64,000 bases of DNA from NCBI RefSeq assembly GCF_001424195.1, contig NZ_LMOO01000006.1:222871-286870 (forward strand), in the 5' to 3' direction. Shown here piece by piece: positions 9,770 through 20,886 of this stretch. The DNA is from Cellulomonas sp. Leaf334 (lineage in GTDB: Bacteria; Actinomycetota; Actinomycetes; Actinomycetales; Cellulomonadaceae). The notes beneath the pieces are model-generated. The model worked only from the letters and a program-made list of their open reading frames with translations. It was not told the DNA's origin and did no database searches. The position numbers and the translations under genes were made by a program. Position 1 is the stretch's first letter, and each line of letters starts with the position of its first letter.

Positions 9770-12550
9770 ATGAACCAGGAGCCTGGACGACCCGAGTCGC
9801 CCCGCCCGACCACGTCGCTCTCCCGCCGCCGGCTCCTGCAGCTGGCGGGCGTGGCGGGCCTGGCTGTCGCGGCCGGCCCGCAGCTGGGGCCGACGGTCCG
9901 GTCGTACGCCGCCGAGCTGGCCCAGGCCCGTGCCGAGATCGGCACCCGCGCCCGGCCGTTCGAGCTCGGCCAGGTGCGCCTGGCGGCGAGCCGCTGGACG
10001 CAGAACCAGGACCGCACGCTCGCGTACCTGCGGAGCGTCGACGTCGACCGCCTGCTGTACACCTTCCGCGCCAACCACCGGCTCTCGACGCAGAACGCCC
10101 AGCCGCTCGGCGGCTGGGAGGCCCCGACCTTCCCGTTCCGCAGCCACAGCCAGGGCCACTTCCTCACCGCCTGGGCGCAGGCCTGGGCCGTGCTGGGCGA
10201 CACGACGTGCCGGGACAAGGCCACGGCGATGGTGGCCGCGCTCGCCACGTGCCAGGCCAACAACGGCGCCGCCGGGTTCGCCACGGGATACCTGGCCGGT
10301 TTCCCGGAGTCCGAGTTCTCCGTCGCCGAGACGGGGACGGGCAACGGGAACGTCCCGTACTACGCGATCCACAAGACGCTCGCCGGGCTGCTCGACGTCT
10401 GGCGGCTGCTCGGCAGCACGCAGGCACGGGACGTCCTGCTGCGCTTCGCCGGCTGGGTCGACACCCGGACCGCCCGGCTCTCGCAGTCCCAGATGCAGGT
10501 CACCCTCCGGGTGGAGTTCGGCGGCATGAACGCCGTCTTCGCCGACCTGTACCTCATGACCGACGACCCGCGCTGGCTCGCCGTGGCGCAGCGCTTCGAC
10601 CACGCGTCCGTGTTCGACCCGCTCGCGTCCAACCGTGACCAGCTCAACGGGCTGCACGCCAACACGCAGGTACCCAAGTGGGTGGGCGCGGCGCGCGAGT
10701 ACAAGTCCACCGGCACGACGCGCTACCGGGACATCGCCCGCAACGCGTGGGCGATCACCGTCGGCGCACACACGTACGCGATCGGTGGGAACAGCGAGGC
10801 CGAGCACTTCCGTCCGGCGAACGCGATCTCGACCTACCTCGACAACGACACGTGCGAGCAGTGCAACACGTACAACATGCTCAAGCTGACTCGCGAGCTG
10901 TGGTCCCTCGAGCCCGACGACACCCGCTACTTCGACTTCTACGAGCGGGCGCTGCTCAACCACCTGCTGGGGGCGCAGAACCCGTCGGACTCCCTCGGTG
11001 GGTTCTCCTACTTCACGCCGCTGCGTCCCGGCGGGCGCCGCGGCGTGTCCTCCGGCCCGGCCTGGGGCGGCGGCACCTTCTCCACGCCGTACACGACGTT
11101 CTGGTGCTGCCAGGGCACCGGGATCGAGACGAGCACCAAGCTGATGGACTCGATCTACTTCTCCGAGGGCACCACGCTCACGGTCAACCTGTTCATGCCG
11201 TCCACCCTCTCGTGGACGGCTCGCGGCATCACGGTCACCCAGACCACGTCGTACCCGGTGGGGGACACGACGACCCTCACGATCGGCGGCAGCCCGTCGG
11301 GCTCCTGGACCGTGCGCGTGCGCATCCCGTCGTGGGCGGCCGGCGCCTCGTTGGCCGTGAACGGTTCGCCGCTGGCAGCCCCGGCGGTCGGGACGTACGC
11401 GGCCGTGACCCGCACCTGGGCGGCCGGCGACACGCTCGCGGTCCGGCTGCCGATGAGTGTGCGCGTCGAGCCGACGAACGACGACGCCGGCACGGGTGCG
11501 GTCTTCTACGGCCCCGTCGTGCTCTCGGGCAACTACGGCGACCGCACGCTGTCCGGGCCGCCGGCGCTCGACGTCGCATCCGTCACCCGCACCGGCACCT
11601 CCTCGTTGGCGTTCACCGCGCGGGCCGACGGTCAGGACGTCGGTCTCGGCCCGTTCTACGACGCGCACGGCCACAACTACACCGTCTACTGGCGCACCGG
11701 TGGGCAGGGTGGCGGTGCCGCGGGGACGTCGGGACCGTACCGCCTGGTCAACGTCGCCAGCGGCCTGGTGCTCGGCATCTCGAACATGTCCACGGCCGAC
11801 GGCGGCCTCGCGCTGCAGTGGGCCGACAACGGGACCGCCGACCACGACTGGTCGCTCGTACCCGACGGCACCGCGCTCAAGCTCCGCAACGTGCACAGCG
11901 GCAAGGTGCTCGGCGTCGAGAACATGTCGACCGCGGACGGTGCTCGCGTCCTGCAGTGGGGCGACACGGGTACGGCCGACCATCGCTGGGTGCTGGTGGA
12001 TGCCGGCGACGGGACCCACCGCGTCCGCAACGTGCACACGTCACGGGTCCTGGGCATGCAGGGGAATGCGACCGCGCAGGGGGCGCAGGCCGTCATGACG
12101 GGCGACGACGGGAGCACCGACAACCGCTGGCGGGTCGTGCCGACCGGGGCGCGGCGCCTGCAGAACCGCAACAGCGGCCTCGTGCTCGGGGTGTCGGGCA
12201 TGTCGACGGCCGACGGCGCGCTCGTCGTGCAGTGGGTCGACACCGGCACGGCGGACCACCTGTGGTCGGCGACCCTCGGCAGCGACGGGCTGCTGCGGCT
12301 GCGCAACCAGCACACCGGCAAGGTGCTCGCGGTGGACGGCACGGGCAACGGGGGACGGGCTGTCTCGACCACGGACACGGGCGCGGCCACCCAGCGATGG
12401 CGGCTGCGGTACGGGTCCGACGGGTACTTCCGCCTCCAGAGCGCGACAGGGCGGGTGCTGGGCGTGGACTCCATGTCCACGACGCAGGGCGCCCAGGCTC
12501 TCGTGTGGGACGACAACGGGACGGCCGACCACCTGTGGCGGTTCGTCTGA
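9770..12550 (+). CDS. Tat-exported GH127 beta-L-arabinofuranosidase-like enzyme with two ricin-type (CBM13) domains
   Basis: Predicted secreted glycosidase acting on arabinose-containing plant polysaccharides or glycoproteins. 926 residues. The N-terminus has a twin-arginine motif (SRRRLLQ, residues 18-24) and a hydrophobic stretch. The GH127 (former DUF1680) domain spans about 50-640; the Zn-thiolate site expected from the HypBA1 enzyme is seen as Glu363 and Cys365 (CEQC) and Cys446-Cys447 (WCCQ), the first of the pair being the likely nucleophile. The C-terminus (about 654-926) has six repeats of about 45 residues with MSTADG/QW-D-GTADH-W patterns, i.e. two beta-trefoil lectin domains. Zn-Cys chemistry and Tat export fit: folding and metal loading occur before export. 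ATG at 9770 with GGAGAGG upstream. Confidence 0.9.
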   Translation: MNQEPGRPESPRPTTSLSRRRLLQLAGVAGLAVAAGPQLGPTVRSYAAELAQARAEIGTRARPFELGQVRLAASRWTQNQDRTLAYLRSVDVDRLLYTFRANHRLSTQNAQPLGGWEAPTFPFRSHSQGHFLTAWAQAWAVLGDTTCRDKATAMVAALATCQANNGAAGFATGYLAGFPESEFSVAETGTGNGNVPYYAIHKTLAGLLDVWRLLGSTQARDVLLRFAGWVDTRTARLSQSQMQVTLRVEFGGMNAVFADLYLMTDDPRWLAVAQRFDHASVFDPLASNRDQLNGLHANTQVPKWVGAAREYKSTGTTRYRDIARNAWAITVGAHTYAIGGNSEAEHFRPANAISTYLDNDTCEQCNTYNMLKLTRELWSLEPDDTRYFDFYERALLNHLLGAQNPSDSLGGFSYFTPLRPGGRRGVSSGPAWGGGTFSTPYTTFWCCQGTGIETSTKLMDSIYFSEGTTLTVNLFMPSTLSWTARGITVTQTTSYPVGDTTTLTIGGSPSGSWTVRVRIPSWAAGASLAVNGSPLAAPAVGTYAAVTRTWAAGDTLAVRLPMSVRVEPTNDDAGTGAVFYGPVVLSGNYGDRTLSGPPALDVASVTRTGTSSLAFTARADGQDVGLGPFYDAHGHNYTVYWRTGGQGGGAAGTSGPYRLVNVASGLVLGISNMSTADGGLALQWADNGTADHDWSLVPDGTALKLRNVHSGKVLGVENMSTADGARVLQWGDTGTADHRWVLVDAGDGTHRVRNVHTSRVLGMQGNATAQGAQAVMTGDDGSTDNRWRVVPTGARRLQNRNSGLVLGVSGMSTADGALVVQWVDTGTADHLWSATLGSDGLLRLRNQHTGKVLAVDGTGNGGRAVSTTDTGAATQRWRLRYGSDGYFRLQSATGRVLGVDSMSTTQGAQALVWDDNGTADHLWRFV
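11735..12547 (+). repeat. Six in-gene ricin/QxW repeats
   Basis: About 135-bp units within the GH127 gene encode successive LRN-HSGKVLGV...MSTADGA..QW.DTGTADH.W motifs. Units 1, 2 and 4 are most alike; units 3 and 5 have lost the MSTADG element, suggesting divergence of some sugar-binding sites. Similar units could recombine. Confidence 0.8.
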
Positions 12551-12611
12551 GGCGCCTGCCGCGGGGGCCTGACGGTGGCGGCGGGCGCTCAGCCGGGCGG
12601 CGGAGCCGGTG

Positions 12612-13493
12612 TCACGCCCGCACCCGGTCGTCGGTGTCGGACCGCCCGCCGACCGACGGTGGTCCCGGCGCCGCGATCGGGCGTCGCGGTGCGGTGAGCC
12701 ACTCGATCCCGCGAGCCGTGGGCACGAGCACGAGAGCGCAGCCGGCCGCGAAGATCGTCAGGTACGCCGCGGGGCGCCACACCAGTGACAGGTTCACCAG
12801 CAGCAGCAGCCCGAGCAGGACCGCGACGGTGCTCGTGCGACCGCCGCCGGACGCTGCCAGCGCCGCCAGCACCACCAGGACGAACGGCACACCCGTCTCG
12901 ACCAGGGCGAACTCGAGCCCGAGTGCGGACGCCGTCAGCGCGACCGCCCCGAACGCGAGGCTCAGCAGCGGGATGGCGACGAGCGCGCCGGCCTCCAGGA
13001 GCGCTCGCAGCGCGGGTGCCGGCGACGGGCGGGCACCGCATCGCGCGAGCCACCAGGCGGCCAGCAGCCCGCCGCCCACGACGAACGGGCCGGCGACGCC
13101 CCACCACCACGACGGGGAGAAGGCGGGCACGCCGCCGTCGACGATGCCGACGGGACCGGCCCACCCGAAGCGGGGGCCGTCCAGGAGCGCCGAGGCTGCG
13201 GAGACGACGACGAGCACGGCGCCGACGGCGAGCGGCGCGTGCACCAGCCGGGACCCGGCGGCGGCGAGCCGTCGGGTGGCAGCCCACACGAGCACGAGCC
13301 ACCCGACCATCTCCCAGGGCCAGCGCCACACGTACCACCAGAAGGCACGCGGCATCCCGGGCCGCAGCCCCCATTCGGCGGAGAGCTCGGCCTCCCGGGT
13401 GACGATGGCGAGGACGCCGAACGCGACGACGCACCCGACGACGAGAGCTGCGCACCCGGCCTGGGCCACGGGACCGGGACGCGGGGGAGTCAC
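12612..13493 (-). CDS. Polytopic membrane protein of unknown function
   Basis: I do not recognise a family. 293 residues with about eight hydrophobic segments: CAALVVGCVVAFGVLAIV near the N-terminus, a Trp-rich stretch (FWWYVWRWPWEMVGWLVLVW), then further helices to about residue 265, and a charged C-terminal tail (SDTDDRVRA). GTG at 13493 is the most plausible start; another GTG at 13514 is possible and neither has a strong ribosome binding site. It converges on the GH127 gene and is divergent from the AraC-type regulator (99-bp gap), which may control it. Confident as a real membrane protein, not in function. Confidence 0.7.
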   Translation of the reverse strand: MTPPRPGPVAQAGCAALVVGCVVAFGVLAIVTREAELSAEWGLRPGMPRAFWWYVWRWPWEMVGWLVLVWAATRRLAAAGSRLVHAPLAVGAVLVVVSAASALLDGPRFGWAGPVGIVDGGVPAFSPSWWWGVAGPFVVGGGLLAAWWLARCGARPSPAPALRALLEAGALVAIPLLSLAFGAVALTASALGLEFALVETGVPFVLVVLAALAASGGGRTSTVAVLLGLLLLVNLSLVWRPAAYLTIFAAGCALVLVPTARGIEWLTAPRRPIAAPGPPSVGGRSDTDDRVRA

Positions 13494-13528
13494 CCCTGGT
13501 GCATCGGCTCGCACGGGTGCCGGGATGA

Positions 13529-15656
<2,128 letters not shown>

Positions 15657-15660
<4 letters not shown>

Positions 15661-16223
15661 ATCGAGGCGGACCAGCGGTGCTCGGTGACGGTCCGCGTGG
15701 ACCCGTCGGGCATCCGGCCGGAGACCAGCTCGCGGATCACGTCGTCGGGACCGAGACCGGCGGACGACAGGAACTGCGCCCGCGCGTCGTCGCCGTCGAG
15801 CACCCAGGTGTGCACCTGGTCGGCGCCGTCCTCGCGCAGCGTGTCGACCGCCGCCGCGAGCAGCCGTGACCCGTGGCCGACGCGCTGGTGCGCGGGCTCG
15901 ACCTCGAGCGCGAGGATCGCGCCGCCGGGCGCGTCGAACGGCCGGTCCTCCGGCGTCGGGACGGGCGCGACCGAGACCACGCCGACGACCGTGGGCCCGT
16001 CGCAGGCGACCAGCACGCGGTAGCCCGCGCCGGGCGGGGAGGAGACCGCCGACGCCCACTGCGCCTCGATCGCCGACGTGTCGAGCATGTCGAGGGCGCC
16101 CTGGCCCAGGACCTCGGCGTGCGAGAGGTGCCACGCCTGGACCTGGATGCGGGCGATCGCGTGCTCGTCGCCCCGGATCGCCGGGCGGACCGAGACGTCG
16201 GCGTTCTCGCTGAACAGGGGCAT
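15657..16223 (-). CDS. GNAT-family N-acetyltransferase
   Basis: Transfers an acetyl group from acetyl-CoA to an unknown amine. 188 residues. The GNAT fold is recognisable: VRPAIRGDEHAIARIQVQAW (beta1-alpha1), a central strand ILALEVEPAHQ followed by the acetyl-CoA pyrophosphate loop RVGHGSRLL (consensus R/Q-x-x-G-x-G/A), and a C-terminal FLSSAGL. The ATG at 16223 overlaps the stop of the upstream UPF0114 gene by 1 nt (TGATG), so the two form an operon. Confidence 0.88.
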
Positions 16224-16849
16224 CAGAGGACGTTCACCGGGTCGTGGCGGTCGTCCGTGACCCTGGGCGGGTTGGTGACGGGTCCCCACGTCGGGTCGGC
16301 CACGGGCACCGCCTTGGGCGGGTGCTTGGCCGAGATCTTGTCGATCCACGCGAGCGCGACGGCGGAGAGGATGAAGGCCAGGTGGATCGCGGTCTGCCAC
16401 AGGAGCACAGCGTTGCCGTGCGGTTCCTCGAGGATGGACTCGGCACGGATGAAGCTGGCCAGCAGGTGGATCGACGAGATGCCGATGATGGACATGGCCA
16501 GCTTGGTCTTCAGCACGTTCGCGTTGACGTGCGACAGCCACTCCGGCTGGTCCGGGTGGTCGTCGAGCTTGATCCGGGACACGAACGTCTCGTAGCCGCC
16601 GATGATCACCATGATCAGCAGGTTCGCGATCATCACGACGTCGACGAGGCCGAGGACGGCGAGCATGATGGCGGACTCGCTCATGCCGCCGTGGAAGAAC
16701 ACCTCGGAGAAGATGTGCCCGAGCTCGACCATGAACTGCCAGACGTAGATCGCCTGGGCGACGATCAGGCCGAGGTACAGGGGGACCTGGAGCCAGCGGG
16801 AGAAGAAGATCAACGAGCCGAGCGAGTTGCGCTGGGCGGGAGTGGCCAC
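16223..16849 (-). CDS. UPF0114 / TIGR00645 family membrane protein (YqhA-like)
   Basis: Integral membrane protein of unknown role. 208 residues with about four hydrophobic helices: VPLYLGLIVAQAIYVWQF, AIMLAVLGLVDVVMIANLLIMVII, KLAMSIIGISSIHLLASF and AIHLAFILSAVALAWI. The segment IMVIIGGYETFVSRI is characteristic of the UPF0114 family. GTG start at 16849 with GGAGGA upstream. It is co-directional and overlapping with the GNAT gene. Confidence 0.88.
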   Translation of the reverse strand: MATPAQRNSLGSLIFFSRWLQVPLYLGLIVAQAIYVWQFMVELGHIFSEVFFHGGMSESAIMLAVLGLVDVVMIANLLIMVIIGGYETFVSRIKLDDHPDQPEWLSHVNANVLKTKLAMSIIGISSIHLLASFIRAESILEEPHGNAVLLWQTAIHLAFILSAVALAWIDKISAKHPPKAVPVADPTWGPVTNPPRVTDDRHDPVNVL

Positions 16850-16902
16850 GGGGTCCTCCGGGAAGTGACGGCGCCGGGCGCGCGTCTGCAGCGCCTGGCG
16901 GG

Positions 16903-16918
16903 GGGTGTTCGGACACCC
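16903..16918 (-). terminator. Small hairpin between azlD and the UPF0114 gene
   Basis: GGGTGT-TCGG-ACACCC: a perfect 6-bp stem closed by a tetraloop, 35 bp after the azlD stop. A plausible weak terminator for azlCD, or a leader hairpin of the UPF0114 gene. Confidence 0.4.
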
Positions 16919-16952
16919 AACGGTCGAGTATCCCCGATCGTGCCCTCGCGCC

Positions 16953-17273
16953 CTACGGCATGCCCAGTGCTCGGAGCACAGCCGCGGTCACCGCGGCGAG
17001 CAGGACGACGACGATGAACGGCGCGCGCAGCGCCAGGGCGATCGCCGCGACGACCAGCGCGGGCAACCGGGCGTCGAGCACGAGCTCGTTCCCGCGGGTG
17101 GCGGTCTGCACCGCGACCAGGGCGGACAGCAGGGCGACCGTCACGAGGGCGGCCGTGCGGGCGACCCGGGGCTCGGCGAGCCAGTGCTTGGGCACCAGGT
17201 GACCGGCGAGCTTGAGCGTGAAGACGACAGCGCTGGCGACGAGCAGCGCGATCCAGGTGCCGAGCGTGCTCAT
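16953..17273 (-). CDS. azlD: AzlD-type branched-chain amino acid exporter small subunit
   Basis: Small membrane partner of AzlC in the LIV-E export system. 106 residues, about four helices, usual AzlD size: WIALLVASAVVFTLKLAGHLVP (a basic residue in the first helix is common), then ALVTVALLSALVAVQT and two C-terminal helices. Its ATG overlaps the azlC stop in an ATGA arrangement, the standard azlC-azlD coupling. Confidence 0.85.
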   Translation of the reverse strand: MSTLGTWIALLVASAVVFTLKLAGHLVPKHWLAEPRVARTAALVTVALLSALVAVQTATRGNELVLDARLPALVVAAIALALRAPFIVVVLLAAVTAAVLRALGMP

Positions 17274-17962
17274 GCGGCCGGCTCCGGCTCGCGCGCGACC
17301 AGTCCCGCGACGATCGCGACCACCGCGGCCAGCAGCACCGGGATCCCGGCGGGCACCAGGGGAGTGAGCGCGAGGGCGACGACGACCGCACCGACCGCCA
17401 CCGTCTGCGCGAGGCGGGAGCCCGGGCCGGTGATCCGCGGCCACACCAGACCGAGGAACGCGGCGGCCGCGGCGGCGTCGAGCCCGTACTTCGCCGGGTC
17501 GCCCATGCGGTCGCCGGCGACGGCGCCGACGAGCGTGAAGAGGTTCCAGAGCACGAACACGCCGACGCCGGTCCACCAGAACCCGAGCTGCGCCGCGTGG
17601 GGAGCCTTGTGCGCGGTCGCGACGGCGGTGGACTCGTCGATGGTCAGCTGGGCGGCCAGGGGGCGACGCCAGCCGCGGGAGTCGATGAGTGGTGCGACCT
17701 GCGGACCGTAGAGCCCGTTGCGGACACCGAGCAGCCCCGCGGTCGCGATCGCCGCACCGGCGAGCCCGCCCGCCCCGACGACGCCGATGAACGCGAACTG
17801 CGAGCCGCCCGAGAACATCAGGAGGCTGAGCGCCATGGCCTGCGGGACGGTCAGCCCAGCGGCGACGGCGAGCGCGCCGAACGAGACGCCGTACAGACCG
17901 GTGGCGAGGGCGACGGACACGGCCTGCCGGATGGCGGCCCGTCCCTCGGCGTCCTGCGTCAC
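17270..17962 (-). CDS. azlC: AzlC family branched-chain amino acid exporter large subunit
   Basis: Exports branched-chain amino acids with AzlD. 230 residues. Conserved AzlC segments: GLYGVSFGALAVAAGLTVPQAMALSLLMFSG (in pieces), GGSQFAFIGV, NGLYGPQVAPLI and LTIDESTAVA. GTG at 17962 was chosen; it lies 36 bp from the next upstream gene and has only a weak ribosome binding site, so the start is uncertain. Confidence 0.87.
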   Translation of the reverse strand: MTQDAEGRAAIRQAVSVALATGLYGVSFGALAVAAGLTVPQAMALSLLMFSGGSQFAFIGVVGAGGLAGAAIATAGLLGVRNGLYGPQVAPLIDSRGWRRPLAAQLTIDESTAVATAHKAPHAAQLGFWWTGVGVFVLWNLFTLVGAVAGDRMGDPAKYGLDAAAAAAFLGLVWPRITGPGSRLAQTVAVGAVVVALALTPLVPAGIPVLLAAVVAIVAGLVAREPEPAA

Positions 17963-17991
17963 GCGGGCAACTGTGACACAGCGGCCGCCCG

Positions 17992-19464
17992 CTAGATCGA
18001 CACGTACACGCTGTCGAGGTACTCCTCGATGCCGGCCTCGCCGCCCTCGCGGCCCAGCCCCGAGGACTTCACGCCGCCGAACGGGGCGCTCGCGTCCGAC
18101 ACGATGCCGCGGTTCACGCCGAGCATGCCGGTCTCCACCGACTCCGCCAGCCGCATCACGCGTGCGATGTCCCGCGTGTACGCGTAGGCCACCAGCCCGA
18201 ACGGGGTCGAGTTCGCCAGGGCGACGCCCTCGTCCTCCGAGCCGAACGTCACGACCGGGGCGACGGGGCCGAACGTCTCCTCGGTGATCACCCGCAGGTC
18301 CGCCGACACCCGGTCGAGGACCGTCGGTGCGTAGAAGTAGCCGGGTCGGTCGGGCCGGTCGCCGCCGATCCGGACGCGCGCCCCGGCGTCGACGGCCTCC
18401 GCGACGACCTCCTCGACGCGGTCGACGGCCGACGACTCGATGAGCGGACCGACCGTCGTGCCCTCGTCGGCCCCGTGCCCCACGACGAGCTTGTCGAACG
18501 CCTCCGTGAGGCCCGCGGTGAACTCCTCGGCGACGGACGCGTGCACGAGGAACCGGTTGGCGGCGACGCACGTCTGGCCCGCGTTGCGCATCTTCGCCTG
18601 CACGGCGCCCTGCACGGCGGCGGGGATGTCGGCGTCCTCGAACACGAGGAACGGGGCGTTCCCGCCCAGCTCCATGGACGTGCGCAGGATGTTGTCCGCC
18701 GACGCCTTGAGCAGCGCGGCACCCACCTCGGTCGAGCCGGTGAACGAGAGCTTGCGCAGCCGGGGGTCCGCGAGCAGCGGACCGGAGACGGTGCGCGCCG
18801 ACGCCGACGGCACCACGTTGACCACACCCGTCGGCAGCCCGCGGCCCTCGAGCTCCTCCCGGATGATCTCCGCGACGTACGCGGTGGTCAGCGGGGTGAG
18901 CTGGGCAGGCTTGATGACGACCGTGCACCCCGCGGCCAGCGCCGGGGCGACCTTGCGGGCGATCATCGCGATCGGGAAGTTCCAGGGCGTGATGAGCAGC
19001 GCGGGTCCGACGGGGCGGCGCAGGACGAGCTGGTGGTTGGCGCCCGACGGCGCGCGGCGGGCCAGACCCTCGAAGCGGACGGCCTGCTCGGAGTACCAGC
19101 GGACGTAGTCGGCGCCGTACGCGACCTCGGCGCGGGACTCCGCCAGCGGCTTGCCCCCCTCGGCAGTCACCAGCGCGGCGATGTCCTCCGTCCGCGCGGT
19201 CAGCGTCTCGAACACCGCCCGCAGCAGCTCGGCGCGCACCCGGGGCGCGGTCGCGCGCCACTCCGGAAACGCCCCGTCGGCCGCGGTCAGGGCGTCGAGC
19301 GCGTCCTGCTCGCCGCCGTCGGCCACGTCGAAGAGCACCTCGGTGGTCGCGGGGTCGGCGACCTCGAACGTCCGGCCGGTGCTCGCGGGGCGCCATGCCC
19401 CGTCGATCAGGACCCCGGTGGGGACGTGGGCGGCGACGGTGGGGGGCAGGGACGGCGGCGTCAT
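17992..19464 (-). CDS. NAD(P)-dependent succinate-semialdehyde-dehydrogenase-like aldehyde dehydrogenase
   Basis: Oxidises an aldehyde, most likely succinate semialdehyde (GABA catabolism). 490 residues, full length for the ALDH superfamily. Seen: the cofactor-binding [29 protein letters not shown], the catalytic Glu in MELGGNAPF and the catalytic Cys in [12 protein letters not shown]. The pattern is closest to GabD, but substrate cannot be fixed from sequence. ATG at 19464 with a candidate -10 (CATACT) 7 nt upstream. No gabT lies nearby. Confidence 0.85.
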   Translation of the reverse strand: MTPPSLPPTVAAHVPTGVLIDGAWRPASTGRTFEVADPATTEVLFDVADGGEQDALDALTAADGAFPEWRATAPRVRAELLRAVFETLTARTEDIAALVTAEGGKPLAESRAEVAYGADYVRWYSEQAVRFEGLARRAPSGANHQLVLRRPVGPALLITPWNFPIAMIARKVAPALAAGCTVVIKPAQLTPLTTAYVAEIIREELEGRGLPTGVVNVVPSASARTVSGPLLADPRLRKLSFTGSTEVGAALLKASADNILRTSMELGGNAPFLVFEDADIPAAVQGAVQAKMRNAGQTCVAANRFLVHASVAEEFTAGLTEAFDKLVVGHGADEGTTVGPLIESSAVDRVEEVVAEAVDAGARVRIGGDRPDRPGYFYAPTVLDRVSADLRVITEETFGPVAPVVTFGSEDEGVALANSTPFGLVAYAYTRDIARVMRLAESVETGMLGVNRGIVSDASAPFGGVKSSGLGREGGEAGIEEYLDSVYVSI

Positions 19465-19471
19465 ACCCGCC

Positions 19472-19477
19472 AGTATG
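19472..19477 (-). promoter_or_regulatory. -10 element of the aldehyde dehydrogenase gene (leaderless)
   Basis: CATACT on the minus strand, 7 nt before the ATG at 19464. Confidence 0.4.
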
Positions 19478-19522
19478 TCGTCCGCGGCGCGTCGGCGCGC
19501 GGACCCGCCGTCGGCGGCGACC

Positions 19523-19528
19523 TACGAT
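19523..19528 (+). promoter_or_regulatory. -10 element of thyA (leaderless)
   Basis: TACGAT, 7 nt before the ATG at 19536. It overlaps the alternative ATG at 19527, so it argues for 19536 as the true start. Confidence 0.55.
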
Positions 19529-19535
19529 GGCGCGC

Positions 19536-20339
19536 ATGACCGAGACTGCCTCCCCGTACGAGGACCTCCTGCGTCTCGTGCTCGAGACCGGCACCCCGAA
19601 GGCGGACCGCACGGGGACGGGGACGCGCAGCGTGTTCGGCCACCAGATGCGGTTCGACCTGTCCGCGGGGTTCCCGCTGGTCACGACGAAGCGCGTGCAC
19701 CTGCGCTCGATCGTGCACGAGCTGCTGTGGTTCCTGCGCGGAGAGTCGAACGTCGCCTACCTGCACGAGAACAACGTCACCATCTGGGACGAGTGGGCCG
19801 GTCCGGACGGCGAGCTCGGCCCGGTGTACGGCGTGCAGTGGCGCAGCTGGCCGACCCCCGACGGCGGCCACATCGACCAGATCACGGAGCTGCTGGCCAA
19901 CCTGCGTCGGGACCCCGACTCGCGCCGGCACATCGTCTCGGCGTGGAACGTCGCCGACATCCCCTCGATGGCGCTCGCGCCGTGCCACGCGTTCTTCCAG
20001 TTCTACGTCGCCGACGGCCGGCTCTCGTGCCAGCTCTACCAGCGCTCCGCCGACCTCTTCCTCGGCGTGCCGTTCAACATCGCGTCGTACGCGCTGCTCA
20101 CCCACATGGTCGCCCAGCAGGTGGGCCTCGAGGTCGGCGACTTCGTGTGGACCGGCGGGGACTGCCACATCTACGACAACCACGTCGACCAGGTCCGCGA
20201 GCAGCTCAGCCGGACGCCGTACCCGGCGCCGACCCTCGAGCTGCACAAGGCCGACTCGCTGTTCGACTACACGTTCGACGACGTCCAGGTGGTCGACTAC
20301 CGGTACCACCCCGCCATCAAGGCGCCGGTGGCCGTGTGA
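19536..20339 (+). CDS. thyA: Thymidylate synthase
   Basis: Makes dTMP from dUMP using methylene-tetrahydrofolate, releasing dihydrofolate. 267 residues, usual ThyA length. Seen: [12 protein letters not shown] near the N-terminus, the catalytic Cys in [31 protein letters not shown] and the C-terminal IKAPVAV. The start at 19536 is preferred to 19527 because a TAnnnT -10 ends 7 nt before it. The stop overlaps the folA GTG, coupling production of dihydrofolate to its recycling. Confidence 0.97.
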   Translation: MTETASPYEDLLRLVLETGTPKADRTGTGTRSVFGHQMRFDLSAGFPLVTTKRVHLRSIVHELLWFLRGESNVAYLHENNVTIWDEWAGPDGELGPVYGVQWRSWPTPDGGHIDQITELLANLRRDPDSRRHIVSAWNVADIPSMALAPCHAFFQFYVADGRLSCQLYQRSADLFLGVPFNIASYALLTHMVAQQVGLEVGDFVWTGGDCHIYDNHVDQVREQLSRTPYPAPTLELHKADSLFDYTFDDVQVVDYRYHPAIKAPVAV

Positions 20340-20836
20340 GCCTGGCGCTGGTCTGGGGGCAGACCCCCACCGGGATCATCGGGCGCGACGGCACCCTGCC
20401 GTGGCACGTCCCCGAGGACATGGCCCACTTCCGGGACCTCACCCGCGGGCACCCCGTGATCATGGGCCGCGCCACGTGGGCGTCGCTGCCCGCGCGGTTC
20501 CGTCCCCTGCCCGGCCGCGACAACATCGTGCTCACCCGGACGCCCGGGTTCGAGGCCGCCGGCGCGCTCGTCGTGCACGGGATCGACGAGGCGCTCCGGC
20601 TGGTCGGGGACCGCGACGCCTGGGTGATCGGCGGGGGAGAGGTCTACCGGACGTTCCTCCCGCTCGCGCAGCGCGTCGAGCTCACGGTCGTGTCGCTCGA
20701 CGTCGGCGGCGACACGCGTGCCCCGGCCCTCGACCGCGGCACCTGGAGGCGTGCGAGCGTCGATCCCGACCACGGCTGGCACGTCTCCTCGGCCGGGGGC
20801 ACGCGGTACCGGTTCGAGTCGTACCTGCGCGCCTGA
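20336..20836 (+). CDS. folA: Dihydrofolate reductase
   Basis: Reduces dihydrofolate, produced by the adjacent ThyA, to tetrahydrofolate. 166 residues. Seen: [30 protein letters not shown] with the LPW and the acidic active-site residue (the Glu/Asp pair after PWHVP), [13 protein letters not shown], and [13 protein letters not shown]. The GTG start overlaps the thyA TGA (GTGA). The thyA-folA order is standard. Confidence 0.95.
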   Translation: MSLALVWGQTPTGIIGRDGTLPWHVPEDMAHFRDLTRGHPVIMGRATWASLPARFRPLPGRDNIVLTRTPGFEAAGALVVHGIDEALRLVGDRDAWVIGGGEVYRTFLPLAQRVELTVVSLDVGGDTRAPALDRGTWRRASVDPDHGWHVSSAGGTRYRFESYLRA

Positions 20837-20874
20837 GGGGCGAAACCACAGGACGTCGCCCCTGCCCGGGGCGG

Positions 20875-20880
20875 TACCGT
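20875..20880 (+). promoter_or_regulatory. -10 element of dapA (leaderless)
   Basis: TACCGT, 6 nt before the dapA ATG at 20887. Confidence 0.5.
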
Positions 20881-20886
20881 GGCCCC

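Noticed and set aside
9716..12037. Long minus-strand frame opposite the GH127 gene
   Set aside because: Arg/Val/Gly-rich with no motif; the plus strand has Tat motif, catalytic residues and ricin repeats.
20837..20862. Hairpin between folA and dapA
   Set aside because: Only a 7-bp stem with a 12-nt loop; not convincing as a terminator.
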